Shown piece after piece: positions 13,801 through 25,127 of a stretch of DNA of 64,000 bases. Where the stretch lies: positions 35,592,721-35,656,720 of the forward strand of contig CM030708.1 of NCBI GenBank assembly GCA_017979445.1, given 5' to 3'. The position numbers were made by a program, and so were the translations under genes. The stretch comes from Akebia trifoliata (taxonomy: Eukaryota > Streptophyta > Magnoliopsida > Ranunculales > Lardizabalaceae). The number at the start of each line of letters is the position of its first letter. Position 1 is the stretch's first letter. The notes below the pieces were generated by a model that was not told the DNA's origin, did not search any database, and saw only the letters and a list, made by a program, of their open reading frames with translations.

Positions 13801-14330
13801 GGGGCACACACCAATGCATTTAAAATGTTGGGGTGGGTTGTATTGCTAATTCTGCCTATTAACAAGAACAGTGAACAAAGATTACGAAGCATATATTGTT
13901 AAAGTTGTAACCATATATTTGTTGTTTCTAGGCTTATGAACTCATAGTTGAAAATGTTAGCAGGAATATCAACTATGGTCCAGCAGGTGAGGCATTGGGG
14001 TTCGACGGATTGAGAAACCCAGAATTGGTTTCTAACAATTCCCTAATTTCATTCAAAACAGCTCTCTGGTTTTGGATGACAGAGCAGAAGCCTAAACCCT
14101 CTTGCCACAATGTGATGGTCGGACGGTATATCCCTACAAAGCCTGACTTACAAGCCAATCGGACAGCTGGTTTCGGGTTGGTCACTAACATAATCAATGG
14201 TGGCCTCGAGTGCGGTATATTCAACGACGGCCGTGTCAGTGATCGGATTGGCTACTTTCGGAGATACACTAAGCTATTTAACGTTAGCACTGGATCTAAG
14301 TTGGACTGTGCTAATCAAAAACCCTTTTAA
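10812..14330 (+). CDS. class II chitinase, glycoside hydrolase family 19
   Basis: Three exons, 10812-11121, 11626-11782 and 13964-14330, join in frame (phases 1 and 2) to a 277-residue protein. It should hydrolyse beta-1,4-GlcNAc bonds of chitin outside the cell. A signal peptide of about 29 residues (hydrophobic core, then SAEA) leads directly into the GH19 domain with no Cys-rich hevein domain, hence class II. The catalytic pair is present: Glu101 in SHETTGGW and Glu123 in CYKEE, 22 residues apart as in the barley enzyme (Glu67/Glu89). RGPIQLSWN (149-157), [11 protein letters not shown] and [11 protein letters not shown] are also intact. The C-terminus NQKPF lacks an obvious vacuolar extension. 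Oddities: an extra Cys (Cys74) and Thr in place of the usual Cys in the 'RYCDILG' motif. Intron 2 is 2.2 kb and repeat-filled. Confidence 0.93.
11994..12300 (+). repeat. truncated hAT-like MITE in chitinase intron 2
   Basis: The left end TAGGGGTGTTAATGGGTC matches the terminus of the intact element at 15542. The interior ('GGAACC-AAA', 'GATTCTC', 'GGTTCTTGGTTTC') is of the same type. I found no matching right end, so this is probably a truncated copy. Confidence 0.5.
12470..13030. repeat. foldback-plus-tail repeat, copy 1 (chitinase intron 2)
   Basis: Bases 12470-12640 fold back on themselves: GGTTGGATACACG...GACGTGGCAAAGGCACAAAA pairs with the inverted copy TTTTGCGCCCTTGCCACATC...CGTACCCAACC. 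About 80 bases later a 300-base 'tail' runs from 'ACAACAGCCCTCTAGA' (12740) through 'GGACTTGATCCAAGGTTTTG' to 'GATGCCACAAGATGAG' (12964). The same foldback and tail modules recur near 17.2-18.5 and 25.4-26.0 kb. Confidence 0.65.
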
Positions 14331-15000
14331 CACTTAAAATTTGGACATTATTATGGTATTAATGTGGGAGCTTCTTGTAGAAGTGCTTGAATAAGATTTT
14401 ATTCGTTTGAGAAATGTGAGTAATATATCAAACAGAAGTATGCAATTGTAAGTAGCATATATTCATCTAAGATAAGATTATTATTTTTGAGAGATGCGAA
14501 TATCCCAGTCAACCATTAGATGTTAGCTACTAGCTATACCCTAAAATCAGGGTAAAAAGTGGAATTAGTGTCAACATTTGGTACGATCAACCCGAGTTGG
14601 AATTCAGGTTAATCAAGACCGTGGTACCTCTACTCGATAAGCTTTCATTTATCAAAATGGGAGAGTATATTTCCATATCCCGAGAATCACAAACAAAAGG
14701 ATTCGGAGAAATTGGATGGTCATGGAAGGTAAGAAATTTATAAATAGGAAAGGGATCACAAGAGGAGGATTTTTGGATTCTGTGATTGAGAAACCTAATA
14801 ACCTAACATGAGGAAGGTACCTTATTAATGCCATGCCCTAGCTAAGAGGAAGTACAAAGGATAGTCATTAAAGCTATTATTCGAGGTGAAAGACAATTTA
14901 ATCGAAAGAGACCTCTATTAGAGGTATTTCAAAAATAATTATTTTTTGCAATCACGTGATCATTTCCAAATTTACCTTCCCTAGTCTTTTAATTGATTAT
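14331..15000. other. intergenic region, nothing recognised
   Basis: Presumed chitinase 3' UTR followed by AT-rich sequence. The minus-strand frame at 14652-14834 shows no motif. Confidence 0.55.
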
Positions 15001-15525
15001 AAGGATGCAACCTACGCAGGCTAGCCCAAACTCAACCTGATTGATGGGCTGGCATGGGGCGAGTTATGTGGAAGATGAGCTGAGCTTGAGATTGAATATC
15101 TCAACCCAACCCCAATTTGAGTTGAGGGGTAGAGCAATCCAACTCAACCTGAACATAATGTTATATATTAATAGATAAATATTTTTATATTAATTATATA
15201 TTTTTTTTATTTATTCCATATTATTATTATGGGTTGTGGACAATTAGATATTATTAATGTGAGTTTTGGTTCAAGATTTTTTATCTAAATATTTTCTCAA
15301 TGATAAATTAACTGAAAGTTGTATGCTATTTTATTTATTAATCAAAATGAAATCAGGGTTATTCAATTAGCACAACTCGCGCCAATCTGATTAAATAGCC
15401 TAACATTCCCTAATTCGGGCTAACTTGAATTCAACCCAATTTTTTAAGATGAAGCTCAGGATAAGAGTTTTGTTACTTGGGTTGAGCCTGAGTTTACCCT
15501 CCGTTCTACCCAGGTTGCAACCCTA
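15001..15525. repeat. MITE with terminal inverted repeats
   Basis: The left end AAGGATGCAACCTACG and the inverted right end TTAGGGTTGCAACCTGGG form imperfect terminal inverted repeats. The interior holds paired 'CCAAACTCAACCTGA' and 'GGGTTGAGCCTGAG' words. The target-site duplication is not clear. It lies immediately left of another MITE. Confidence 0.5.
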
Positions 15526-15541
15526 ATTAATTCATCTCAAC

Positions 15542-16097
15542 TAGGGATGTCAATGGAAACCCATTTACCGGATATTGGAAACGAAAACACTAGTTATGAT
15601 TCCTTTTTTATTGGAATCGATTAGAGTCAAGTATAATATGAAACCGAAACCATTAGATTATATCTGATGGGTACCCGTGACAACTTGGAACCAAATTATT
15701 TTGTCATTTATTTTTTACATTATATATGACTTAGGATTTCCCTATATTTTAAAATGAACCTATATTATATAAAGTTTTTCAATTTTTAAATCATATTTTT
15801 AAAGTCATTAAATCATATTTTTAGTGGAACTAATTATAATTAAGTTAATACTATGTAGATAATATGTTATGTTATTTTTTAGAAGAAAAAAATTATAATA
15901 ATTTTGAAATATTTTTTTCCCATTTGATTCTCAAGAACTGAAACAAACAAGTGCCAAAGATTCTTGTTAATTTCGATTTCGGTTCCACTTATTTTAAAAT
16001 TTGAATTGAAACTGATAAAAATTGGAAAGGAAAAAATAATGATTATGATTCTAATTTTGTTAGGAACTGATCTGTAACCGACCCATTGACACTCTTA
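15542..16097. mobile_element. hAT-type MITE with 8-bp target-site duplication
   Basis: The left terminus TAGGGATGTCAATGG and the inverted right terminus TAAGAGTGTCAATGGG form terminal inverted repeats. The 556-bp element is flanked on both sides by the exact 8-base word ATCTCAAC (15534-15541 and 16098-16105). An 8-bp duplication is the hallmark of hAT transposition. There is no transposase, so it is non-autonomous. Confidence 0.8.
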
Positions 16098-16105
16098 ATC
16101 TCAAC

Positions 16106-16545
16106 ATCCCATCTTTGTTTGTCTAATAAAATTAAAATTTTCTTTTAATTTTAATCATTATTACTATATATAAAAAAGAATGTGTTAAATTATTAATTTG
16201 ACCGTTCTTTTAAACCAAACATTTCGCTGTTGATTCTTAATAATTAATTAATATTTTTGTTACTTGAAATGAGCTCTATCCTTGGAAAGAAGTTTTGAAT
16301 ATGATAATATGAGCAACCCTTGATTAAGTATGCAACAAGCGGTATATTTTCTAAAAGGAGAACATCAGTTATTTGTATTTATAAACAACAACAAATTTGC
16401 GTCCACTTCGCATAGGTTTTCTCACTTTAGTTCACATTAAACATGTTATGTTTTTATTTAGTTATCCATTGAATTTGACACCACAACTTTTTCTTGAGAC
16501 ACCCCAATTAAAAAAAAAATAGGGGATGAATTACCATTTCATGTG
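16106..16545. other. intergenic region, nothing recognised
   Basis: AT-rich spacer between two transposon-like repeats; no gene or structured element seen. Confidence 0.5.
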
Positions 16546-16551
16546 CTGAAT

Positions 16552-16915
16552 ATGACGAAATTTCGAGTCCGATATATGATTCATATATAATTCCGAAAAC
16601 ATACATGAATCATTTTTCAACAAATTCATTGGTAGGATTTTTAATTTAAAGTGATGAACTTATTAATAAATAATCAACAACTTTTCCATTAAAAAATAAG
16701 GATATTTTATCTTTAAATTTACTTATGAATTTCATCAATTTAAATCAAAGATATTTTGACTTAGAATTTACCAATGAAGTCATCACTTTAATATCAACAA
16801 ATTCATCACTTAAAATTAAAAATATCTACGAACAAATTTATTGGAAAATGATTCATGCATGTTTTTGAAATTAATATGAACAATGAACTGGACTTGGAAT
16901 TCCGTCAAAAATTGT
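16552..16915. repeat. long inverted repeat (foldback MITE)
   Basis: Arms of more than 100 bases face each other. The left arm contains ACATACATGAATCATTTTTC, ACAAATTCATT and TTTAATTTAAAGTGATGAA. The right arm, inverted, contains ACATGCATGAATCATTTTCC and TTTAATTTTAAGTGATGAA. The interior is AT-rich. No coding capacity. Confidence 0.7.
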
Positions 16916-17224
16916 TCAAAACAAATTATTCCTGTTTTGGGATATGTCTCACAAAATATCTCAATTATTGGGAATAACTAAAAATTGGGATGAGATAGAA
17001 TCTCTCTCTCTCTCTCATTAGATTTCTATTTACTCCTAATTGCTAATTACTGCTGAAGTTGTTTGAATGTATTTTAATGCTGTGTAATGATGAGGTAATA
17101 AATTGAGCTAAACTTTTGAAGCATACGTGTTGTAATCTGTAACTAGGGTGTAATAAATAATTTATGATATTTGGGTGTAAATATAGAAGATGGTGACAAT
17201 AGCAACTCTAATTCTGAAACACTT

Positions 17225-18140
17225 GCTTGTCATTTAAAAACCGCCATGGACCAGTTGCCCATCCACGTGGCGTAATTACAACCATACACACACTCAAAAT
17301 TCACTCACTTGAGGCGGTATGTGCACAGAACCAAGGATTTGTTTTCTCGGGATATACATGGAAAAAACGTTTGGTTTTGTCTGTACGCATGCCACGAGTG
17401 AATTTTGAGCATTGTTTTCGAGTCCGATAAATAGATCCTAATGTATTCACTCGCTTGACAGTGGCACGAGAACAGAACAATGGCTTTGGATTAAGGCTGA
17501 AGTGACCCCAAAATTGTTCCTCGTATGGCACATCCCTGACATGGAAGCGTGCAAGAACCTTAGATGCTTTTCATGGAGATACGATGATTCCTATTCACTG
17601 GGCTGGCTTAATGATGGCACGAGAACAAAAGAGATTTAGAATAATACTGAATTGACCTCAAAATTATTCCTCATATCACACATCCCTTACATCAAAGTGT
17701 GTCAGACCAATAGATGTATTTCACCAAGATATAGGGAAAAAGTATTTATGATTCCTACACTTACATTTGGGATTGTAAGATATGAAGTAGAATCGTAAGA
17801 TCACTCTAACATAACTCATAGATTTGTTTCAAGCCACTAAATTGACACGCCAAACTTAAGGCTCATGGTGAGGCGTTGCATTAAAGCATGATTAATGCTG
17901 AGAGACCTCAACGAGGGAAAAATGGGAGACATCTTAACGTGGTGACTCGTACATACCCCTAGATGTGTTTTCTCCTACATACAAATAGAACGCATCTACA
18001 AACGTACATGGACGCACCACCACATCAAGATATCTCCATCCCCGACTGTAGCAGCACGACTCTCTAAAAGAGTATATCTTTTTCTTTGGGATACGCAAGG
18101 AAAACGATCTGTGCACAAGTCAAGTGAATAGCTTCAGGTT
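17225..18140. repeat. foldback-plus-tail repeat, copy 2: foldback part
   Basis: Degenerate foldback segments related to 12.47 and 25.45 kb. TTCACTCACTTGAGGCGGTA with GGATATACATGG is mirrored near 17390-17480, and further partial copies with 'GATACGCAAGGAAAACGATC' run to 18.14 kb. Open frames here are products of the repeat. Confidence 0.45.
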
Positions 18141-18214
18141 TGCGAGTCAGGTTTAGATAAACCTTTTCCTTACCTTACCAACAACATAGTAAAATTCGTT
18201 TTGCTCAATTGCCT

Positions 18215-18490
18215 CATCACATCAGCAATCCGACACCACAGCCCTCTTAAAGTTTCTTCTTCTAAAAATTCCGATAGAAAACAATTTCTTTTGAATTTTA
18301 TCCAAGATGTTGAAAATGGATGATTATCGAACTTTCACATATAACTACCAAACTCAAAATTGAAATTCAACGGAGAAAAATAATTATTTTTGGAATTATA
18401 TTTTCAAAGTCGATAGAATTTAGTCATCGGATGGTGAATTAAGATGCCACAAGGTGAGTCCTTACCCTTAGCAAAGGACTTAAGCGAGTG
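18215..18490. repeat. foldback-plus-tail repeat, copy 2: tail module
   Basis: Runs from 'CATCAGCAATCCGACACCAC' through 'TCTTTTGAATTTTATCCAAG' to 'GATGCCACAAGGTGAGTCC'. It aligns by eye along its whole length with 12740-12990 and 25690-25960, and sits just downstream of an RCI2 gene, as at 25.7 kb. Confidence 0.7.
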
Positions 18491-18819
18491 AATTTTTTCG
18501 AGTTACGTACCACAATTCATTTAGGTTTTAGAGAAGAACAGAGAATGGGATCCTGACCATGAGAAAACACCATCAACAACAAAATAAGAATAATAGATTA
18601 CGGTAAATGGGAAAATTTTGTTCTGGAAAACCTTCCAAACAAAATAAACTAAAATCCCCTAATTAATTACAGAGAAAATAAACAAAGCACACACACACAC
18701 GGAAAGTAGAAATAAAGGATCATCAGGTGAGAAATCCACGACAGGAGTTACAAGATCATAAACCCCTTGAAAGTTGAAACAGCCAGATAGACGTCTCTAC
18801 TACAGAGTAGAGATATAAA

Positions 18820-19107
18820 TTACTTGGTGATGATGTAGATAGCATAGATGATTCCAGGGATGTACCCAAGTATTGTCAGCAAAAGACAGATCCAAAACTC
18901 CACCTGCAACGTTGCAACCCAAACAAATTAACTAAAATTTTATTTTATTTTCTTTTCTTTTCTTTTTGAAAAATAATAATAATAATGAAAACTAATAATT
19001 AAATTAATTAAGCAGAAACAAACCTGGCATCCGAACTTGAGAAAAACTCCAAGGGGAGGAAGGATGATGGCTAAGATGATGTCTAAGCAGTCTGCAGTCC
19101 CCGCCAT
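18820..19107 (-). CDS. RCI2/PMP3-type plasma-membrane proteolipid, copy 1
   Basis: Two exons on the minus strand, 19107-19024 and 18903-18820, are joined at phase 0 across a 120-base GT-AG intron. They encode 55 residues, the usual size for RCI2A/B, LTI6 and yeast Pmp3. Two hydrophobic segments carry the family motif: CLDIILAIILPPLGVFLKFG (residues 7-26), then a Cys-Gln turn and VEFWICLLLTILGYIPGIIY (29-48), ending AIYIITK. These small membrane proteins are known to influence membrane potential and Na+/K+ balance and are induced by cold, salt and ABA. The intron falls exactly after Gln28, as in copy 2. Four residues differ from copy 2: Asp6, Leu8, Leu19 and Ile52 here. Confidence 0.95.
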
Positions 19108-19238
19108 TTTTAATTTCTATTCTTTTCTTTACAATCTTAATTTCACCAAAAATATAAATAGAACTTCTCTGAGACTGAAAGAGATAGAGATAGATATTTC
19201 TAAGAGATAGATATATCTGAGTAGTGTGATCTAGAGTC

Positions 19239-19337
19239 CCTTTTATAGAACTGAAACCACGTGGCAACCCATTATTAGATTTGATGCTCCAATCCACTCG
19301 TTTGCTTCGTTGTGTAAACCGCCTTTCGATTGCCGAC
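19239..19337 (-). promoter_or_regulatory. RCI2 copy 1 promoter: TATA box, G-box, DRE/CRT core
   Basis: For the minus-strand gene, a TATAAAAGG box (19239-19247) lies about 135 bases before the ATG. A palindromic CCACGTGG G-box/ABRE core is at 19257-19264 and a GCCGAC DRE/CRT core at 19332-19337. All but the exact TATA form are kept in copy 2, which argues that the boxes matter. They fit ABA and CBF/DREB control, the known regulation of this family. Confidence 0.6.
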
Positions 19338-19479
19338 TGATATGATTCCTGCAAAGCGTGTCAAGTTTAATTACTATCTAAGTACTATGTTTGACCTTTG
19401 GTTTAAGATGGAAAAATAAATCTGCCTTTGTGTACCGCACTAATCTTTTGGAACAGAGTCCTCATAAATTTCGTCCAAT

Positions 19480-20033
19480 GCAAAGAAAAAAAAACTTTGA
19501 AGCGGTCAGGCTGCTTCAAAATTTTGAAAGAACCCTCTTCATTGGATGACACATGGCATTTTCATAGGTATTTCAAATTTAATGTAAATTAAGGGCGTGA
19601 AATATTTTTAAAAACGCCACGTGTTTTATAACGAAGAGGGTTCTTCAAAATTTTGAAATGGCCTGTCCGCTTCAAAGTCGGACTCCATTAGATGGAGGGT
19701 ATCACACTTGATGTGCTGGATTTTATTTTGTCAAACCTTACTGACAAAAAGATGGACACGTATTGTATACTTCCCTTCCCTATGCTTACGCTGCAAGCAG
19801 AGAGAACTGCACAACTGGAAGACAGACGCCCATGTTCTACCTTAATACACTGCAACCGACCCACAATGTTGATTGTTGACTCTGCTTTCTTCATTGGATA
19901 CGCACAACGTGGCAGATTTCCAGGGGTTGCTTAAATGGGAAATTGCCAAGTGTCCACACCCATTTTAATATGAGAACTTTTATTGCCACACCAACTTTTA
20001 CTTGTAGCAACTAAGAAATTTGTTAATTCTTTA
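19480..20033. repeat. segmental duplication arm 1 (upstream of RCI2 copy 1)
   Basis: From 'AAGTCGGACTCCATTAGATG' (19674) through 'CTTACGCTGCAAGCAGAGAG', 'CCATGTTCTACCTTAATACA' and 'ACACAACGTGGCAGAT'-like words, this segment aligns by eye with 30.50-30.80 kb. 'ACTTGTAGCAAC' (about 20.0 kb) aligns with 31.08 kb. It is intergenic DNA copied together with RCI2. Frames at 19692-19934 (+) and 30493-30693 (+) both come from this segment and are not conserved as proteins. Confidence 0.75.
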
Positions 20034-21253
20034 GACGCTGTTTGCTGACGCTTTTCAATCGCGCTTTTAAACCATTTTTGCTTTTCAACCATAATTAGGT
20101 GACGTTCGTTTGGCATTTGATTAAAAAATCTAACAAAAAATTAGAGCTTTTCCAATTTGTGCTTGCGGGAGAAGCAAATGACGAATTTTAAGTTAAAATA
20201 AAATGACCTTTATACCCTAATACTAATTACCAAAAGACAATAAATATCCCACAATCAAAATAAACTCATCTTTCCTATAGTAAACCCTTATCATTATCAA
20301 GCTCGAACTTTGCTGTCATTATTGCCATTCGAACGTCGAGTGACGAAAAACACAAGAACGATCGCAAATTATTCAAAGGTGATTCAAAAAAAAAAATATA
20401 TATATATATATATATTCAATTTGTGATTTCTTTCGATTTGGGATTAATGTTTGTTTTGATTGCGTGTCTAATAAAGTTATGGTTTGGTTGTAATGACTTC
20501 ACAATTTGGGTGTTAAAAAGTTCACGATTTTGGGTTATAAGTTTTGAGGGTTTAATAGTTTGGTTGTAATGACTTCACAATTCGGGTGTTAACAACTTTT
20601 ATTATAATAGATTCGTAGCACCAATTGTAATGGATTCACTTTAAATGGGTTTAGATTCACACTTAATGGTTTGCATTGTAATAGATTCAAGATTTAGGAA
20701 AATCGATTTCTTGTATATTTGATCATTTTTTTATGAACTTTATAGCAAATAAACAATGTATTATATATATTTGATTAATATTTCTTTGATAAAATCGAAA
20801 TTAACCTTAATTTCATGTTCAATTCATATTTAACTAATTTAGTTTATCGAATTTAAATATGTGGATGCCATGCAATACATGTTTTTGTTGTTCATGTACA
20901 TGTTTATTCATTAAATGGGTTTTGATGGTGATCATTGTTAGATGGATGTTCATAATGGAAAGGGCCACAAATAAATTTTATAATTTTATAATATAAATTT
21001 ATTATATATATATATATTACGGCATTTGATCATTTTTGGTGCATTATCAACATTAAAGGTATTTTGATTATTTTACTAAAATCTAGCAGTTGTATCAAAT
21101 AATAATTATCAAATTTTGATAAACAGCACAATTCTTTTACAAGACTCTATTAAACAAAATTTTCAGTATTCCAACTTTTTACAGTTGTTTTTTACAACTA
21201 TTTTTAATTACAGAATCTGGTAGCAAAAGTTGTCAGTATTATCAAACGGGACC
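20034..21253. mobile_element. non-autonomous hAT-like insertion in duplication arm 1
   Basis: About 1.22 kb is present in arm 1 but absent from the matching place in arm 2 (about 31.12 kb), where flanking sequences are joined. Left end GACGCTGTTTGCTGACGC and inverted right end GGTCCCGTTTGATAATAC are similar. The 8-base flanks match only partly. Inside, a direct repeat of 'TTTGGTTGTAATGACTTCAC' occurs twice (about 20482 and 20557). No transposase was seen. Confidence 0.55.
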
Positions 21254-21411
21254 TTATTGATTTCATCTGAAATGGCGTGCTTTCAATAATAATTGGTGTG
21301 ACATTAGAACAATAATACCCATCCTTTTCTCACTAGCTAAAGTAGTAAAGAAGGAAAGCTACTTTTGTAATTTAAAATGTTAATTAAGGTGACTTTACCA
21401 TACGTACCTAG
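21254..21411. repeat. segmental duplication arm 1, distal part
   Basis: 'CCCATCCTTTTCTCACTA' and 'AAAGCTACTTTTGTAATTTA' here match 31.18-31.24 kb, showing that the duplication continues beyond the 20.03-21.25 kb insertion. Confidence 0.65.
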
Positions 21412-21617
21412 CCTTTCTTTGATTATAATAGTAAGAATTCACTATTACTTTTGAAATTTTCAAAAAGTATTAGCAATCAGTATAATTGTAATAATAAAGG
21501 TTTAATAGCATTTTTGTAATTTTCAATAAATATTAACCAATGAGTATTTGCATTAATAAAAAATAAATGATGTTTTTGTCTTTTACTTTAACCCCTTAAA
21601 ATCTAGTTTCTCCCCAT
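21412..21617 (+). repeat. 200-bp dispersed direct repeat, copy a
   Basis: The segment containing 'AGCAATCAGTATAATTGTAA', 'TAAAGGTTTAATAGCAT' and 'AAAATCTAGTTTCTC' is repeated in the same orientation at about 23075-23265 with few differences. Confidence 0.75.
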
Positions 21618-22272
21618 ATGAAGTCAGAAGTAGAGCGACGAACTTTCCTTGAAAGAAGCACAAGCAAAACGATACCTAGATTAGACTAGAAAACTATAAT
21701 GTTACCATTTTTTAAAATTAAAGTTTTGCTTAGGCCACATGCTTAGATTCAACAACCAAGTTGTAAACTTATCACGCTCTACTAGACTGCACAAGACCAG
21801 TCAATTATATCGACCCTTTCTCCACCCCCTTCTTTCTTCTTATTAGAGGCTAAGGTGTTGTTTGTTCAACTGAAAAAAAATAAGTGTTGAATAGCATTAA
21901 GCACTGAAACTTATAAGCGCTAGATTTAAGTGTTGAAAAAGTTGAATCATGTTTGTTACACATGGCTGAAGCTGGTAAATTGTTTTTGTTACCCTTACAA
22001 TCATATTATACATTGTTTGCATGTTTCAAATGTTTATTTCTTATCAAACACAATAAAATATATTATTTCTTATAAAATTAAAATACAATTCATTTTTAAA
22101 TAATAAATAATACTCAAATCTTCAATTTATAAATAATAATTTCTATTTATAAAAACCCACAAATTTCAAATTAAAAATAATAATGTCATACAAGTCATCA
22201 AAATTTGAAATCAACATTAAAAGAACTTAATTTTAGATGAATAATTTTTTATGGAATTAAAGGATGTGTAAT

Positions 22273-22774
22273 TATAAAAGTACCCTATAAATTAATAAGG
22301 ACAACCCACATCATAGTCAATTTTTTTGTTTTATATGGGTTAAAGTTTTTGAAATGAGCAAATTTTTAGTAAAGATGGTCTATATGGTCTAGAGATTATT
22401 TTCACAAAAAATCACTCCATTTTGAAACTTTTAACTCGTCAAAAATAGTTTTCAAAAAAAAAAAAAGGACGATTTACGGTTCTTAAACTTGTTTTGATCG
22501 GGTTAAAAGTTTCAGGATGTGCTGATTTTTTTGTGAGGATGATCTCCTCTTTGTAGAAATCATCCTCATCAAAAATCAATTTATTTCAAAACTTTTAACC
22601 TATATAAGACAAATAATTTAGCCATGGTGTGGGTTTATTAATTTGTGGGGTGCTTATATACTAATGAGGAAATCATCCTCACCAAAAATCAACTCATTCC
22701 AAAACTTTTAACTCATATAAGACAAATAATTTAGCCATGGTGTGGGTTTATTAATTTGTGGGGTGCTTATATAC
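22273..22774. mobile_element. foldback element of the (TA)n family, divergent copy, with duplicated right end
   Basis: It has terminal inverted repeats (left TATAAAAGTACCC...AAATTAATAA; inverted right TATATAAGCACCCC...AAATTAATAA) around a degenerate double-hairpin core with 'GTGAGGATGATCTCC' and 'ATCATCCTCACCAAAAATCA'. That core is the one seen at 27.2-30.3 kb, but the ends are of a different type. The right end from about 22557 to 22660 is duplicated in tandem at 22669-22774. Confidence 0.75.
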
Positions 22775-23074
22775 TTATCCATGGGATATAAGAGGTAATA
22801 TCTTTTTAAGAATAAGGGCATACTTGTCCATGCTCAAAAAAACGAAGGGCATACTTGTCCGTGTCGAAAAAAGCGAAGTGCTTACCGTTTCAGCACTTTT
22901 TTTCAGAATCAAAATAGTGCTGAATTTTTTTCACTTATTTTCAGCAATAAGCACTGAAAATATAGAGTAAATAAACGCTCTATTTTGACACAAAGTGCAT
23001 AATTTAATTTTTTTTAACAATAAACGCTGAAAAATAATGCAAACAAATACTGCCTAAGTGACCCTTTTTTTATT

Positions 23075-23265
23075 ATATTAGTAAGAACTCATTATTACTT
23101 TTGAAATTTTCAAAAAATATTAGCAATCAGTATAATTGTAATAATAAAGGTTTAATAGCATCTTTGTAATTTTCAATAAGTATTAACCAATGAGTTTTTG
23201 AATTAATAAAAAACTAAGGATGTTATTTTTTTTTTCTTTAACCTCCTAAAATCTAGTTTCTCTCA
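23075..23265 (+). repeat. 200-bp dispersed direct repeat, copy b
   Basis: Second copy of the segment at 21412-21617, same orientation, about 1.66 kb apart. Confidence 0.75.
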
Positions 23266-23279
23266 TGTGAACCCTTCAT

Positions 23280-25120
23280 TCTCAAATGATTATCCATTTG
23301 ATACACATTTAGTAGAGTTGTTTTTTGTTCACATAATTTTTGCTCATATACTCCTCAATGCTTGCCACGTCAAGCATACAAGGGTAATTTTGTAATTTTA
23401 TAAATAATATATATTAGATTATATTAAAGTATGAGATTATTATTAGAAGTTGTTGAGTAAATCGTTGAAATAGAGGGGGCTTATGTGTGGATAGTTTTAA
23501 ATATTTTAGGAGAAGTTCTCGTTATCCGCATTAAAGATTCTTTATCTTTAAAGAAAAATTTTATTGACAAGCCAAGAATCTTTGAGGGACCTCCAAAGTG
23601 GAAAAAAGATAAAAAAATTTTGGCACTCGTTCCCCCTCTCTTCTTTTTCTTCTCTTATCTACCTCTTCTCTTAATTTTTTTCCTCCTCTGATCTCTTTCT
23701 CCTTCTTAGTTTTCTTTTTCTCCGATCACCCACTTCTCTCAGTTTCCCCCCCCCCCCCTTCGATCTCTTCTCACTATCATTTGTCTTCTTCTCATCCTCC
23801 TCATTTAACACAATAAACTAAAATGGTGTATGATCTGTGTCATATATGTACTTTTGACACAGATGAAAACATGTAGATATAAGCAACAAAGATGGAGGAC
23901 TCTTAAAGATGGAGTATTCTTAATAAAATAGTTAAATATTTGAGGTGCGCAAAGAAATTGAAAGGCTTTTAGAGATTGATAGCATGTAGATATAATTTCT
24001 CATATTTAAATTGCTTTTGAAGTTGGGATCTGTTTGAATGCTTGAAAGTTCAATTTTCATAGATTTTGAAATCCATGAAACAATGGTGGTGAAAAATGGG
24101 TGAGATTGAAAAATAAAATTAGGTGTATTGATTACAACCGGAAAAAGTAATAATAAGAAAAAATAGAAAAAAGAAAAAGGAAAAGAAGAATAAGAGAGAG
24201 AGAGAGAGAGAGACGAAGAGTAAACAAAAGAAGAAAAAGAAGATGATGAAGAGGAAATCAAGAGAACGATTGGAGCCGAGTAGGTTGGGAAGAGGAAGAA
24301 AAAGAAGATGGGGGATGGTGACTGACTGAGATGACGATAGATGGTGGCAATGAAGAGCAATGGTCAATAGTAGTGATTATGGTAAGGGTGGGGAAGAAGC
24401 AGAAAGGTTATTAGGGTTTGATTTGGGATTGGATTTCATTAGTATAGATGGAAAAATGAAATGTACAATTTGTTGAACATTTTGAAGAGGACTGAAAAAT
24501 ATTTTATATGACAAAAATTAATTAAAGGCAGGGAAAATATATTTTCATCATATTTTCCATGGACGATCAAACATACCCTTGATGAAGATGCAAAGAGAAG
24601 TCTTATTGAAATACTTAATTTGTTAGATTTTAGGAACTGAAACCTTGAATGGATCTAGGAGGTCCAATCAGCCTCAACTCAAATCCCTTTATTTATCTTC
24701 CTCATCTTGTTTATTATTTTTATTTTTATCTTTCAGGTACGTAGCACCATCTCTGATAAACATTCTATTTCAAATCACACCACATACACATAATCAGGTA
24801 ACCACGAATATTGAAGAGCGATAGTGATTGAATGTTTCATTAGAAAGTAAAGAAAATAACCACAGCTACTATCTCAAATCACACATAATCAAATAAGTGA
24901 AGAAAATAAGAAAAGAAAGAAGATGAAACCCTCCTCCCAACCCCATGCCCACGCTACCCCACCTGACACAGACGTAGCTTGACTGACAAAAGGCTATGGC
25001 TTGATTAATGGTAACTCCTTGACCATTATCATTAGGTTCTACAAACCATTACAAATGTAATTCATGGGCTTACAAGATTGAAACGCAAATTAAATTAGGT
25101 TTCACAAATCATAACAAATT
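23280..25120. other. intergenic region with homopurine/homopyrimidine tracts
   Basis: A pyrimidine-rich block (about 23.63-23.80 kb, with a 13-base C run at 23746-23758) and a purine-rich block (about 24.15-24.32 kb, with (GA)n at 24192-24212) dominate. The overlapping minus-strand frames at 23932-24367 read poly-Ser/Phe/Leu and are artefacts of the purine tract. No gene recognised. Confidence 0.6.
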
Positions 25121-25127
25121 AAATTGC

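Noticed and set aside
13995..14330. 111-residue ORF as a separate gene
   Set aside because: It is the third exon of the chitinase; the exon starts earlier at 13964 by the in-frame splice with exon 2.
19004..19354. 116-residue ORF overlapping RCI2 copy 1, and its relative at 26592-26837
   Set aside because: Read in another frame through the 5' UTR and exon 1 of RCI2; the real protein is the 55-residue spliced product.
23932..24367. 142- and 82-residue minus-strand ORFs rich in Ser, Phe and Leu
   Set aside because: They are the two readings of a purine-rich tract with (GA)n; composition artefact.
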